Below, piece after piece: positions 1-9,030 of a stretch of 24,976 nucleotides of DNA. Position 1 is the first letter of the stretch. Each line of letters starts with the position of its first letter. The position numbers and the translations under genes were made by a program. The stretch is from Azolla pinnata (Eukaryota > Streptophyta > Polypodiopsida > Salviniales > Salviniaceae): the NCBI GenBank assembly GCA_037176905.1, contig JBBBWG010007613.1, positions 1-24,976 on the forward strand, read 5' to 3'. The notes under the pieces were generated by a model that saw nothing but the letters and a program-made list of their open reading frames with translations, searched no databases and was not told where the DNA came from.

Positions 1-300
1 CACCATCACCATCATCACCATCATCACCATCACCATCACCATCACCATCATCACCATCATCACCATCACCATCACCACCACCATCACCATCACCACCACC
101 ATCATCATCACCACCATCATCGTCATCACCATCACCATCACCACCACCACCACCATCGCTTGCAGCAATAGCAGCAGTAGATGCACCATCGACCACCATC
201 ACCATCATCGGTCATCACCGTCGTCAGTCAAGCATCGCCATCATCATCAACGGCATCATCAGCATCATCAGCATCAACAGCATCGTCAGTAACCCATCTA
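1..300. repeat. CAT/CAC trinucleotide microsatellite
   Basis: Roughly the first 165 bases are almost uninterrupted CAC/CAT triplets. Degenerate CAT/CAG triplets then continue to about 290. Open frames across it only reflect the lack of stop codons in such triplets (His-, Ser- or Thr-rich readings). No domain or credible start was seen, so it is annotated as simple repeat. It runs off the left edge of the window. Confidence 0.9.
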
Positions 301-378
301 CAAAATCCTCGTCAACGGCACCTTCATCGGGCAGGAACCAACCGCTTGTTCGTTTCGTCCAAAACGGCCGGTTTAGGG

Positions 379-462
379 TCTAAAGTTTCTTCCCTTGCGA
401 GAAGTCAAAATCTCGCATCCTCTAAAGTTTCTTCCCTTGCGAGAAGTCAAAATCTCGCATCC
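379..462 (+). repeat. 42-bp tandem duplication
   Basis: Two adjacent identical 42-bp units lie at 379-420 and 421-462; each begins TCTAAAGTTTCTTCCC and ends CTCGCATCC. Because 42 is a multiple of three, the duplication keeps an overlapping open frame open. I see no other sign that this frame (about 181-933) is a gene. Confidence 0.9.
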
Positions 463-589
463 TCGGTGTCATTCTGCATGCATGGCCCGATTGTTCCAAT
501 CCGTGTTTCGACCGTGTCCCCTTTCAAACATCCGATCGTGGCCTGTATGTTTGTCTGTCTGTGTGCCCTGTCTCTTTGTCTCGCATCAT

Positions 590-1850
590 CACGTATCTAT
601 CCGAAGAAGGCCATTAACTGCCATCCTTTTTTTTTTACATCCCAAAAAACCGCAGCATCTGGCATCGTCGCGGTCACTGCTCTCGATGGGCACCGACCAA
701 CAGACACAACCGAAAGAACGAAACCAGAGAGGAGGAGGTGCCATGAAATCATTTCCCCCTTCCGCAACAGGTGCAAGCATATGCAAAATCCTCATCCAAA
801 ATTCGTTGGACAACTGGTAATTGATTCTTCGGCCTCGTTGCAGCTCAAACTCCCAGTATCTAAACCGAGCGGCTTCAGCCATTTTCTCACTGATGCGGTC
901 CTTTGCGCACAATTAGCCATTGGAAGAGAATAATGCGTTGCGATCGTCTTCTATCCCACAAGTTCTTCCAGAAATTGTTCAAAAAAAATATGGTTCTAAT
1001 ATATGATGTCGATCCCATGCGGAGGCTGAAGCTGGTATTCTTCAGTTTTGCTCTGGCACGATCATGCACTACCGGCGAACTGTGTATTTGGAACAAGCCT
1101 AAACCCTCCTCTAAACTCTTTCAGATGCGATGCTTGTTGCCGTCTCGCTTGTCGTTGGAGGAATTCCCAATCTTGTATGGATCTTGATGGTCCTGTTACG
1201 AGGGGGCATGATGCTAGCTTCGTATGGTGCCCTGGCATTATCCACCTTCGATATATCTGTATTTCTCAGATTCCAAATTATCCATTGGCATGCGTTCCCA
1301 GATATCCCCCTCAATAATATCGTTGAGTGACAACCCCAAGTTTTCCAAATTGAATTGAAGAACCGATCTTCCCATCACCTAGATAGAGGCCAAAACCAGT
1401 CCATCAGGAATATCCAGTTCACACCATCGTCCGTCATTTGGGGCGCAACTATAGATCTTCTTAAGTAGCAGAAACTTCTAAAGTTCTCCCCAGACTCTGC
1501 GCTAGTAGATACACAAGACCCAGACCTCTGCAGCTCTTCGGTGCTATTAGGATGTGCCAAGCTACTTTGGCCCTAGACATGGTTAGCTACAGTTAGTTAC
1601 CTTGCCTGCTAGAGATTGGTTTCACTGAGGGCTAGTTTCTTGCGTATTGCCAAAGCAGTGCTTATATCTGTTGCACTGATCCATTTGCTACTTTGTCTCC
1701 AACGGCCCACGTATTTCTTGGGTACAATGCAATATAGTCTAGCAAGATGGTTTGCTCCATGGACCTACATCAAGATCTTTCTCACTATGTCGTTCTGTGC
1801 TGAGTAAGGCCTTGGACACTGATGCCAAGTAACCAATAATCTAAGATCGT
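590..1850 (-). pseudogene. Degenerate LINE-like reverse transcriptase remnant (C-terminal part)
   Basis: On the minus strand, short blocks in different frames and separated by stops resemble the region after the RT core of plant non-LTR retrotransposon ORF2. At about 1580-1490 there is VAWHILIAPKS followed by RGLGLVYLLAQS, which resembles the family pattern K-x-AW-x-x-L-x-x-PK-x-x-GGLG-x-x-x-x-x-QS. At about 985-900 there is FWKNLWDRRRSQRIILFQW, resembling the FW-x-x-LW...F-x-W block of the RT-associated zinc-binding domain. At about 800-770 FWMRILHML may match the last part of that domain. The order is right for a minus-strand element. Frameshifts and stops make it non-functional. Similarity is from memory only; no poly-A tail or target-site duplication was identified. 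Confidence 0.4.
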
Positions 1851-2559
1851 CTTCCAACCTAGGCAAGAGGGTTGTTAAACATTGTCATATAATAATTGTA
1901 TTCACATTGTCCATTTGAACAAGCCATATTTGTAATAGGCTAAAAGAGTATTTACTCTACCTTGTTATGTAATCAAGCTTTTATAGTTTGTCATATGTTT
2001 TTGCCCATTTATAATTTACAAAGTATATTGTGTATGTGTGTCTCTCCTCTCTCTCTCTCTCTCTTTGTGGTCTTTTGTGAAAACACACAAATATAAATTT
2101 AATAAAGATATGGAAAAAAACAACACACTACAATTTTATAAACTAACAACTGCATTCAGTACTCAAAAGTAATGAAACATTCCAAATAGTTGACATTAAG
2201 TTCAGAATCTTGCAACAAAAAATTGACCTGTCTCAACAAATAAAATTGTCATATATGTCTTTAAACTTTCAAATCTATATGCTCTTGACTCTTTGTGTAC
2301 CATCAAATACAAAAGAATTTCAAATATCCCAATAATAGCATAATCCCCAATATCTCAAAAAGAAAAAGATAAACTTCATTTATTTTTTCTTATTAATTTG
2401 GCTAAACTACAGAAATACTCATTGTATTGATATCAAATAGCATCAAGACAAAACTTGCCAAATTTTTTATGGCTCTCTCTCTTACCTTATTAATTGCACA
2501 AATACCCATTATATTAGTGTCAAATAATATTGAGATAGTGCTCCAAGCGAAGTTCAAGG
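1850..2559. other. AT-rich intergenic DNA, no gene seen
   Basis: This stretch is AT-rich with a short CT microsatellite near 2046-2064. No open frame of useful length, RNA gene or recognisable promoter was seen on either strand. Confidence 0.6.
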
Positions 2560-2866
2560 TTTAGGGTTTGGAGGGTTTTAGGGATGAGAGAGTGTCAAAG
2601 GTCTAGATGGGTTTTTGGTGTAGGGAGGGGTGAGGGTTTAGAGGAATGGGTTTAGGGTTTAAGGCAGGGGGTTAAAAAAGATTTAGGGTTTGGAGGGTTT
2701 TAGGGATGAGAGAGTGTCAAAGGTCTAGATGGGTTTTTGGTGTAGGGAGGGGTGAGGGTTTAGAGGAATGGGTTTAGGGTTTAAGGCAGGGGGTTAAAAA
2801 AGATTTAGGGTTTGGAGAGTTTTAGGGTTTGGAGGGTTTAGGGTTTTAGAGGGTTTAGGGTTTTGA
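2560..2866 (+). repeat. 122-bp tandem repeat with TTTAGGG telomere-type motifs
   Basis: Two near-identical 122-bp units start at TTTAGGG at 2560 and 2682, and a third partial unit starts at 2804. It degenerates after about 2820 into closely spaced GGGTTTAGGG/GGGTTTTAG motifs up to about 2866. Each unit holds several copies of TTTAGGG, the plant telomere heptamer, interrupted by TTTGGAGGG variants. It looks like an interstitial telomere-like minisatellite rather than a chromosome end, because unique DNA and genes flank it on both sides. Confidence 0.85.
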
Positions 2867-2874
2867 GCAGGCCG

Positions 2875-3083
2875 CACGTGACTTGACGTGACTCATTGTG
2901 TCTCAAAGCTCAAGACCAAAAAAAAAAAAAAAAAAAGAGACAAACAAACAAACAAAACCGACTCGTGTCACGTGACAAATCCAAACGTGACGGACATTCT
3001 CTTCCCCGCCCGCTCACGTGCCGTGAGACGCATTAAATGCGCGCCTTCCCCGCCACCCTGAGCAAGCCAAATCGCCGCACGTG
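2875..3083. promoter_or_regulatory. G-box (CACGTG) cluster, candidate promoter
   Basis: Four exact CACGTG hexamers occur at 2875, 2969, 3015 and 3078. The one at 2969 sits inside the 10-bp palindrome GTCACGTGAC (2967-2976). Extra ACGTG cores occur near 2886 and 2985. In plants CACGTG is the core bound by bHLH and bZIP factors, including ABRE-type contexts. An A-rich stretch with AAATAAAACC at about 3129 could serve as a TATA element for rightward transcription. No convincing CDS follows, so the target gene is unknown. Confidence 0.5.
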
Positions 3084-3084
3084 A

Positions 3085-3651
3085 CAAACAGAACAAGAAA
3101 GAAGGAAAGAAGAAGAGAAACAAAACCCTAAATAAAACCCGCCAAAACTACATCGATCTATCCACATAGTTATGTATGTGTATATCTATATCTATCGATC
3201 GTCTCCATCACCCACACACGCATCTCTCTACCTCTATATCTATCTATATTTATCTATCTATATTTATCTGCCTATCTCTATCTATCTATCCATGTGTGTG
3301 TGTGTGTTTGTGTGCGCGCATTGAATGCCCGGCCTCTCCAAATCATCATTCTTTTTTGTGCAAAAGCTCCAAACCCAACATTTGCGCTTGCCTTCTCTTC
3401 CTTCTCTTGGTTTGTTTTTGCTTCAGTTGCTGAACTGATCTGAAACAAACAAAAGAGAGAGAGAGAGGATGTGGAATCATCAGAAGAAGCCCAAATTCAT
3501 CAGATTGTAGATCATCGCCCAAATTCATCAAATCATCGAGAGGAGGATCTGGAGCCTGTCTTTACATATACATATATTATATATACATTTCCATAGATAT
3601 AGATACGCATATTAGGAAGCTATCCCACATTATATCTATACATATATAGAT

Positions 3652-3690
<39 letters not shown>

Positions 3691-4175
3691 CGATCGATAG
3701 ATAATATGTATCTATGTATGTATGAGATGCGTAGATGTGGAGACAATGCCTGTGACAATTTAACAGTTTTTCTGCTGCCTTGCCATGGCGCCATGGCAGC
3801 CTTCTTTTCTCTGACTTCCTTCCTCAACCTCCCTCGCTCCCTACCCATCGGTTTGGTCCACAATCAGAATTAGGGTTTCCTATACTGTGGCGCTAGCTAC
3901 CTTTCTTTTTTTGTCTTTGGATCTGAGCCGCTCTTTTCTTCCTTTTTTTGTTTACTCCATCCAAGGAAAATTTCTAGATCACTGACAGAGATAAAAACTC
4001 CTCTCTATATCTATCTGTATCTGCAGATCTCTCTATCTATCTCTATATATAGATGTATATAGATGTGCTTCCCTTGTACATACAGCTGCTGTTTATCTCG
4101 ACGAGCCGTCTGTATAGAGTAACCCCATCATTCCCTTCCTAATTCTGATGCTCATGCTCTCACACACTCTCATAC

Positions 4176-4216
<41 letters not shown>

Positions 4217-5180
4217 GCGGTGGTGCTGCTGATGGATTTGAGTGTAGACTACCTCCATGTCTTCTCTTCCTGTTGTGGAGTTTCAAATTTTGAACAAGCT
4301 CACGGATTCTGCATGCCTCATCCCCACGCGCAGAGATCTCTCTGAGAGAGAGAGAGTGTGTGTGTGTGAGAGATTCAAACTCTCCTGCCCGCGCGCGCCT
4401 CAAAAAGCGCGCGGGGATTGATTGTTGTTGTCAGACCTAAAAGCCCCAAATTTGCGTTTGAAATTCCCAGCTCTCTTCTTCTTCTTCTTCTTCTTCATCT
4501 CTTTCGTAATTGGTTGTATTTGTTTTTGGGGCGTTCTTGGAGCGAAAGCTCGCAAAACCCAATTGTCAAGTCAGTCAGTCGATCAAATCATTTTCCCAAC
4601 ACCGCACAAGAAGATATGTGGAGACAATGCCAAATGCCAAGCCAAAAAAGCAACTGAATCTTCTCAATTACGAGAGCGCGCCATTGCTGTTTAACTGTCG
4701 TTGTGCTCGTTCTCTCAATTGGGCGATGAATGAATGAATGATAGCGGCGGCCATGTTATGATATTGATGATGATCCTGATCATGAATTGAGAAGGACGAA
4801 ATTGGGCAAGATTTGTTTCATCGCGCCGAAACCCAACGAACAATGACAAGCACCGCAGCCTCAAAAACGATAGAACGACGATGTTCACGATTCCAAAACA
4901 TTTTTTATCATCGAAATGAGAAAAAGATGGGTAATAAGGATCGATTCCATGGGCGATTACGTGCAGGAAAATACATACATAGAGAGCTGCGATGCGGAGG
5001 AGGAGAAGAAGAAGAATTGGGGGGGGGGGATAATGGAGAAAGGAGAAATAGGGAAGCGGGCCATCGAGGCTTGCATTTACAATGCGTTCTGCATGGCATG
5101 GCATCGAATGGGCGGCAGCAATCCCATACGTACATTCCGCGAGAAGGGGTGGCAGATCGGACGGCGGAGGCGGAAACGGG
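3085..5180. other. Microsatellite-rich region without a supportable CDS
   Basis: The stretch contains (TATC)n at about 3183-3290, a GT run at 3294-3316, (GATA)n at about 3646-3700, (GAT)n at about 4178-4214 and (CTT)n near 4474-4496. Also present are an 18-bp perfect palindrome at 3781-3798 (TGCCATGGC and its complement) and a 16-bp exact repeat, ATGTGGAGACAATGCC, at 3735-3750 and 4616-4631. Short open frames on both strands are repeat-driven or lack any recognisable domain. A transcribed leader or non-coding RNA driven from the G-box region is possible but not shown. Confidence 0.5.
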
Positions 5181-5389
5181 TTGACCGAGGAATCGCGGTC
5201 AACGCGGTCAAGGGCCGCGGTCCGGGGTCCTAGTCAAGGCGGTCAAGGCAACGGTCAACGCGGTCCTGGGGCCCGGTCAACGCGGCCAAGCGTGCATGTA
5301 AGTCAATGCACGCATGACGGAGGCCCCCGCTCAACGGGTCAGAGCTTGCCCTCCGTCCTTGACCGCCTTGACCGCCTTGACCGTTGACC
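5181..5389. promoter_or_regulatory. W-box array in two opposed blocks
   Basis: Ten exact TTGACC/GGTCAA hexamers occur in 209 bp. GGTCAA lies at 5197, 5206, 5241, 5253 and 5275. TTGACC lies at 5181, 5359, 5368, 5377 and 5384. TTGAC[C/T] is the known core for WRKY transcription factors. The left block is mostly in one orientation and the right block in the other, so about 5233-5262 can pair with about 5359-5390 as a hairpin. It lies 45-250 bp beyond the cyclin D stop codon, inside or just past that gene's 3' UTR. Confidence 0.55.
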
Positions 5390-5433
5390 CGGCGAGGGTT
5401 CATGATGCGGCGGAAGCGACAGGAATTAGGGTT

Positions 5434-5602
5434 TCAGGAGCCGCCATAGCTGCTGCTTCTGCTGCTGCTGCCGCCGCCGCCGCCGACCTCGTCCAGCTTC
5501 CGCTTCCTCGACGTGCTGCAGCAGCAGGAGCAGCTCCTTCTGCTGCCGCGCTCCTTCCCCTCGGCGTGATGATGATGATGATGATCACGATGATCACGAT
5601 GC

Positions 5603-5634
<32 letters not shown>

Positions 5635-6027
5635 GTGATCGTGATCGTCTTCATCATCGCCGCCGCCATCGCCATCGCCGCCGCCCTTCTCCTGCGCCGC
5701 CGCCGCCGCCGCTTCGAACTCGATCCTCCTCTTCGCGCCCGCCATCGCCATCGCCATCGCCATCGCCATCGCTGGCCGCTGCACTACCTCTGCAGCGGAT
5801 GATGAGGAATCAGCGGGCAATCTCTCCATGCGCTTCCATCCGCAGCAGCAGCTTCTGCTCCTGCTCCCACGGGCCGCTTCCGGGCTCCAATTGTACGCGG
5901 CCCGGGCGTGATCTAGAACGCCCATCGGACTCTCCTCCTCCATGCCCGCTAGCTCCGCCATGGCGCCGCCGCTTGGCTTCTTCTGCACCATCAGCTTCAT
6001 GCACTCCAGGATGCCCTCCTGCACCAC

Positions 6028-6070
<43 letters not shown>

Positions 6071-8120
6071 AATTATCGATCCGTTGTCATCAGCAATCAT
6101 CGATCCGTCATCATCAGCAATCATCGATGCGTCATCATCAGCAATCATCGATCCCTCAGCGCCGAAGCTGTCGAGCGAGGAGGAATCCGCGGATCCTTCC
6201 ACGTCGCCACTGGCGAACGAGGAGCGAGTAACAAGCGCTGCTGCTGCAGCAGAAGAAGGCTCTTACCGCCTGCGAGAGGATCAGCTCCGCTTCCAGCTCC
6301 GCCGCCGCCGCCGATTGCTGCTTCCCGCCCGCTGCCGCCATGGCGATGCTTCTGCACCGCTCCAGCAACGACTCGCAGTAGCTGCAGCCGCAGCATCCCA
6401 TCATCGCCGCCGCCGCCGCCGCCGCCCACGAGCCCTGCTCCAAGAACCGGGAATCTGCATGCCAAAACGCCGCCCATCGCCCGCCCCACAAAACCCTAAC
6501 AGTCACGATTCCTCATCATAATTCTTCGCCGACCCGCAAGCCAGACTATGATGCCGATTCCTCGCACGCCGTGCGCGCTACACGACGATCCGGCTCCGGT
6601 CCAGGGTTTAGGGCTCAGCATGATATCAGGGTCTAGGGTTTCTCAGGAAACGCGGCGCATTGATTACCTCGGCAGGTGGCGAGAATCCGGTCCTTGATGC
6701 GGCGGAGCAGCGCCGGGTAACTGCGGCCTTCGTAGCTATGGCGGAGCGCCGGAACTAGTGATTGCTGCTTAACGCCATCGCCATCGCCGCCGCCGCCGCC
6801 GCCGCCGCCGCGATGATCGGGGCTCCGGATCAGGTAATGGAGGTAGCAGAAGGGCGTGACCAGGTTGAGGCGCCAATCCAGGCGGCTCAGCACCAGCAGC
6901 TCCATCCGCTGAATCGTCCGCGCCTCGAACACATACGCCGCGCCTGCGACCTGACCCACCAATCTGATGCAATCAATCCTCGGGTTTTGATGGATCACGA
7001 ATCGTATGATCCTCGTGGTGATCGCGAAGGACACCGATTTCAGCAACCGATTCTGACGCAGATTCGAGGGGTGAATCGGGAATAGTGATTTCTGAATGGA
7101 ATCGGGCGGCGATCACGACTCGATTCCAGGGAATCAGGGCGGCGATAGGCTGCCGATCAGGGGAGCTAATCATGGGCTGATTAGGGCGTTTGATTCATGA
7201 GGGAAGGATCGATCGGGGGGGATTGGATTTACCTGCAGATTGACGAGGAGGGGCACCTCCACCTCCTCTAATTTCGCCGCCAGGGACACGCAAGCTACGG
7301 CCAACAGTTGCAGGAACCAGCCATGGAAGCACCGGTGCTGCCCACACACAAGAAGCTTCGATTCAGCACACAGCCTCCATGGGGTGGGGGGAGACTCGAT
7401 CAAAGCACCGATCGTCCGCATCATCCGCACGGTTTTCTGTTACCCAAATCTGCAATTCCGAAGGAGGAATTCAGAAAGGAAAAGCCTTACTCGTTGTGCA
7501 AGTAGCTGCCCACCGCCATCGCCATCGCCATCATTGCCATCGCCATCGCCATCGCCGCCCTGACCGCTAGCTTCGCCGTCGGCTCTTCTGCTGCGCTGCT
7601 GCTGCTGCTGCAGGACGCGCTTGAAGTAGCTGACGGCCAAGAATGCCGTGGATGGATCGAAGCCGAAATGCCCGCAAACCTGTCGAGCAACAGACAAGAA
7701 GAGAAGCCGGCGGCAGGATCAGCGTTCAAATCGCTGAATTCGCCGAAACTTTGTTTGTCGCGGCGGGATTTTTACATCGAGCATCCAATCGATGGATCGC
7801 TGCACCCGCGGGCAGCAATGGAGCAGCGGCCAGGAATCGGGGGCGATGGAGGAGGAGCGGCTCTGCGAGTCCCTGGCTCTCAGAATGCGGAGCTCCAACA
7901 GCTCGTCAGCGGCGGCAGCGTCCGACTCCATCGCGTCAAGGCGGCGATGGTGATGGTGATGGTGATGATGATGATGGTGGTGATGATGATGGGCGGAATG
8001 ATCAGCAGCTGTGGGGCAGGGATGACCGGTTGCGGGCAATTGCTCTGCACAGAAGAGATTGAAGGGCGCCGCCGCCGCCGCCGCCGCAGTGATCATCAGC
8101 AAACGATCATCCGAATGCAT
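5434..8120 (-). CDS. CYCD: D-type cyclin, six exons, about 564 aa
   Basis: This is a regulatory subunit of CDKA-type kinase that drives G1/S through RBR phosphorylation in the nucleus. Exons (minus): 8120-7776, 7679-7491, 7337-7233, 6950-6668, 6454-6267, 6018-5434; all junctions are GT-AG and phases agree. The RBR-binding LxCxE motif is LFCAE at residues 22-26. The cyclin box starts at SIDWMLD/VCGHFGFDPSTAFLAV (exons 1-2). It continues with LLAVACVSLAAKLEE (exon 3, conserved K and E) and VFEARTIQRMELLVLSRLDW (exon 4). The C-lobe follows in exons 5-6, with SPMGVLDHARAAY. KRKLD near the end is a possible NLS. The start is the first in-frame ATG of exon 1; M9 is an alternative. Oddities: a 15-His run (exon 1), Gln/Gly-Asp and poly-Gly loops within the box, Asp and His runs near the C-terminus, and five Cys clustered in exon 5. 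These explain a length well above the usual roughly 350 aa. Confidence 0.9.
5569..5650 (-). repeat. Coding poly-Asp/poly-His inverted microsatellite in cyclin exon 6
   Basis: On the plus strand, GATGATGAT...GATCACGATGATCACGATG is followed by a CATCAT run and CGTGATCGTGATCG. Read on the coding strand this gives a run of Asp followed by DEHRDHRD and six His. GAT and CAT/ATC triplet runs are reverse complements, so the acidic and histidine tracts form one inverted repeat able to fold in the mRNA. Confidence 0.75.
6068..6163. repeat. 24-bp minisatellite in cyclin D intron 5
   Basis: The motif AGCAATCATCGATCCG (with point changes) recurs at 6068, 6092, 6116 and 6140, an exact 24-bp spacing with four copies. 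It lies wholly in the intron between exons 5 and 6 (6019-6266). That intron also holds the CAT/CAG run just inside its 3' splice site. Confidence 0.85.
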
Positions 8121-8640
8121 CGCACGCAACGAAAGAAGGGATCACGAATCCATGGAATGGAGGAGGAAGGAGGAAGGAATGGAGGTCGAGGGCGGAGAAA
8201 GATGGATCCGAGCAAGGCTCTGCGTGTGGCGATGGAAGCGCAGGAATTTGAACGAGATCCCATGTCTGTGTATGTATATATATATACATGGAAATGATGA
8301 GGAGGAGGAGGATGATGATGATGGAATGAGGATTCAGAGGAAAGGCGAATGATGGCGAGAAACAGAGGGAGTTGCTCTCTCTCTCTCTCTCTCTCTGTGT
8401 TTCCTTTTTTCAATGGCTCGCGGAACAGAGTTATGTACGCGCTCTCTTCTCTGATCACACAACAAGAAGAAGCAGACGAAAGAAGAAGAAGAAGAAGATG
8501 ATGATGATGACGATGGTGAAGATGAAGATGAAGATGAAGATGAAGGTGAAGAAGATGATGATGACGGTGAAGATGAAGATGAAGATGAAGAAGAAGATGA
8601 AGAAGAAGATGATGAAGATGAAGAAGAAGATGATGATGAA

Positions 8641-8686
<46 letters not shown>

Positions 8687-9030
8687 GTGGTGATGATGAT
8701 GATGGTGATGGTGATGATGATGATGATGATGATGAAGGAAAGGAAGAGAGGAAGAAAACGAAGGAGGGAATTTTGTGTTCAAAAAACAAACACAGCACAG
8801 AGATCTTCAAAAATAACAAACAAGCCTCTTCTTCCTTCTCCTCATTTTACATAAATGGCCCCCATCCGCCCGAGTTCGACACTCGCCTGTGCTTCTTTTC
8901 TCAGCACCCTTTCGAAAAAAAATTTCCTCTTCTTCATTATCTATCATTTGGAGTGAATGTCCATGTATATGTATGTATGTATAGATAGATAGATAGATAT
9001 ATGTGCATGTGCTTTTATTAGTAAGGTCCA
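8121..9030 (-). promoter_or_regulatory. Cyclin D upstream region: GAGA tract, TATA-like site, long GAT/GAA microsatellite
   Basis: Upstream of the cyclin ATG on the minus strand are a four-codon upstream ORF (ATG at 8153), a TATATATATA element at about 8275-8286, a (CT)11 tract at 8375-8396 that reads as GAGA on the gene strand, and about 250 bp of GAA/GAT triplets at about 8480-8734. The TATA-like site is spaced to give a 5' UTR of roughly 100-130 nt. GAGA tracts are known targets of plant BBR/BPC proteins. Long open frames here (poly-His, poly-Ser, poly-Met) are microsatellite artefacts. A TATG/GATA run lies at about 8966-9002. Confidence 0.45.

Noticed and set aside
181..933. 250-codon open frame on the plus strand
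   Set aside because: It is made of a CAT/CAG microsatellite, a 42-bp duplication and unrelated sequence. It shows no domain, and the LINE-like signal lies on the opposite strand over its right part.
4813..5233. Two overlapping plus-strand frames of 105-123 codons after the G-box region
   Set aside because: Low-complexity Gly/Glu/Arg-rich readings with no domain; they overlap the start of the W-box array and have no supporting promoter spacing.
6060..6165. Regularly spaced repeats that might suggest a CRISPR-like array
   Set aside because: The 24-bp period has no unique spacers and lies in a plant intron; it is a minisatellite.
5799..6521. Plus-strand frames of 185-240 codons over the cyclin gene
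   Set aside because: They are GC-rich shadows of cyclin exons and introns on the opposite strand, where cyclin motifs and splice phases are clear.
8096..8819. Long minus-strand frames reading as poly-His or poly-Ser, and a plus-strand frame reading as poly-Met/Lys
   Set aside because: These are triplet microsatellite artefacts upstream of the cyclin start; all frames stay open because the repeat lacks stop codons.
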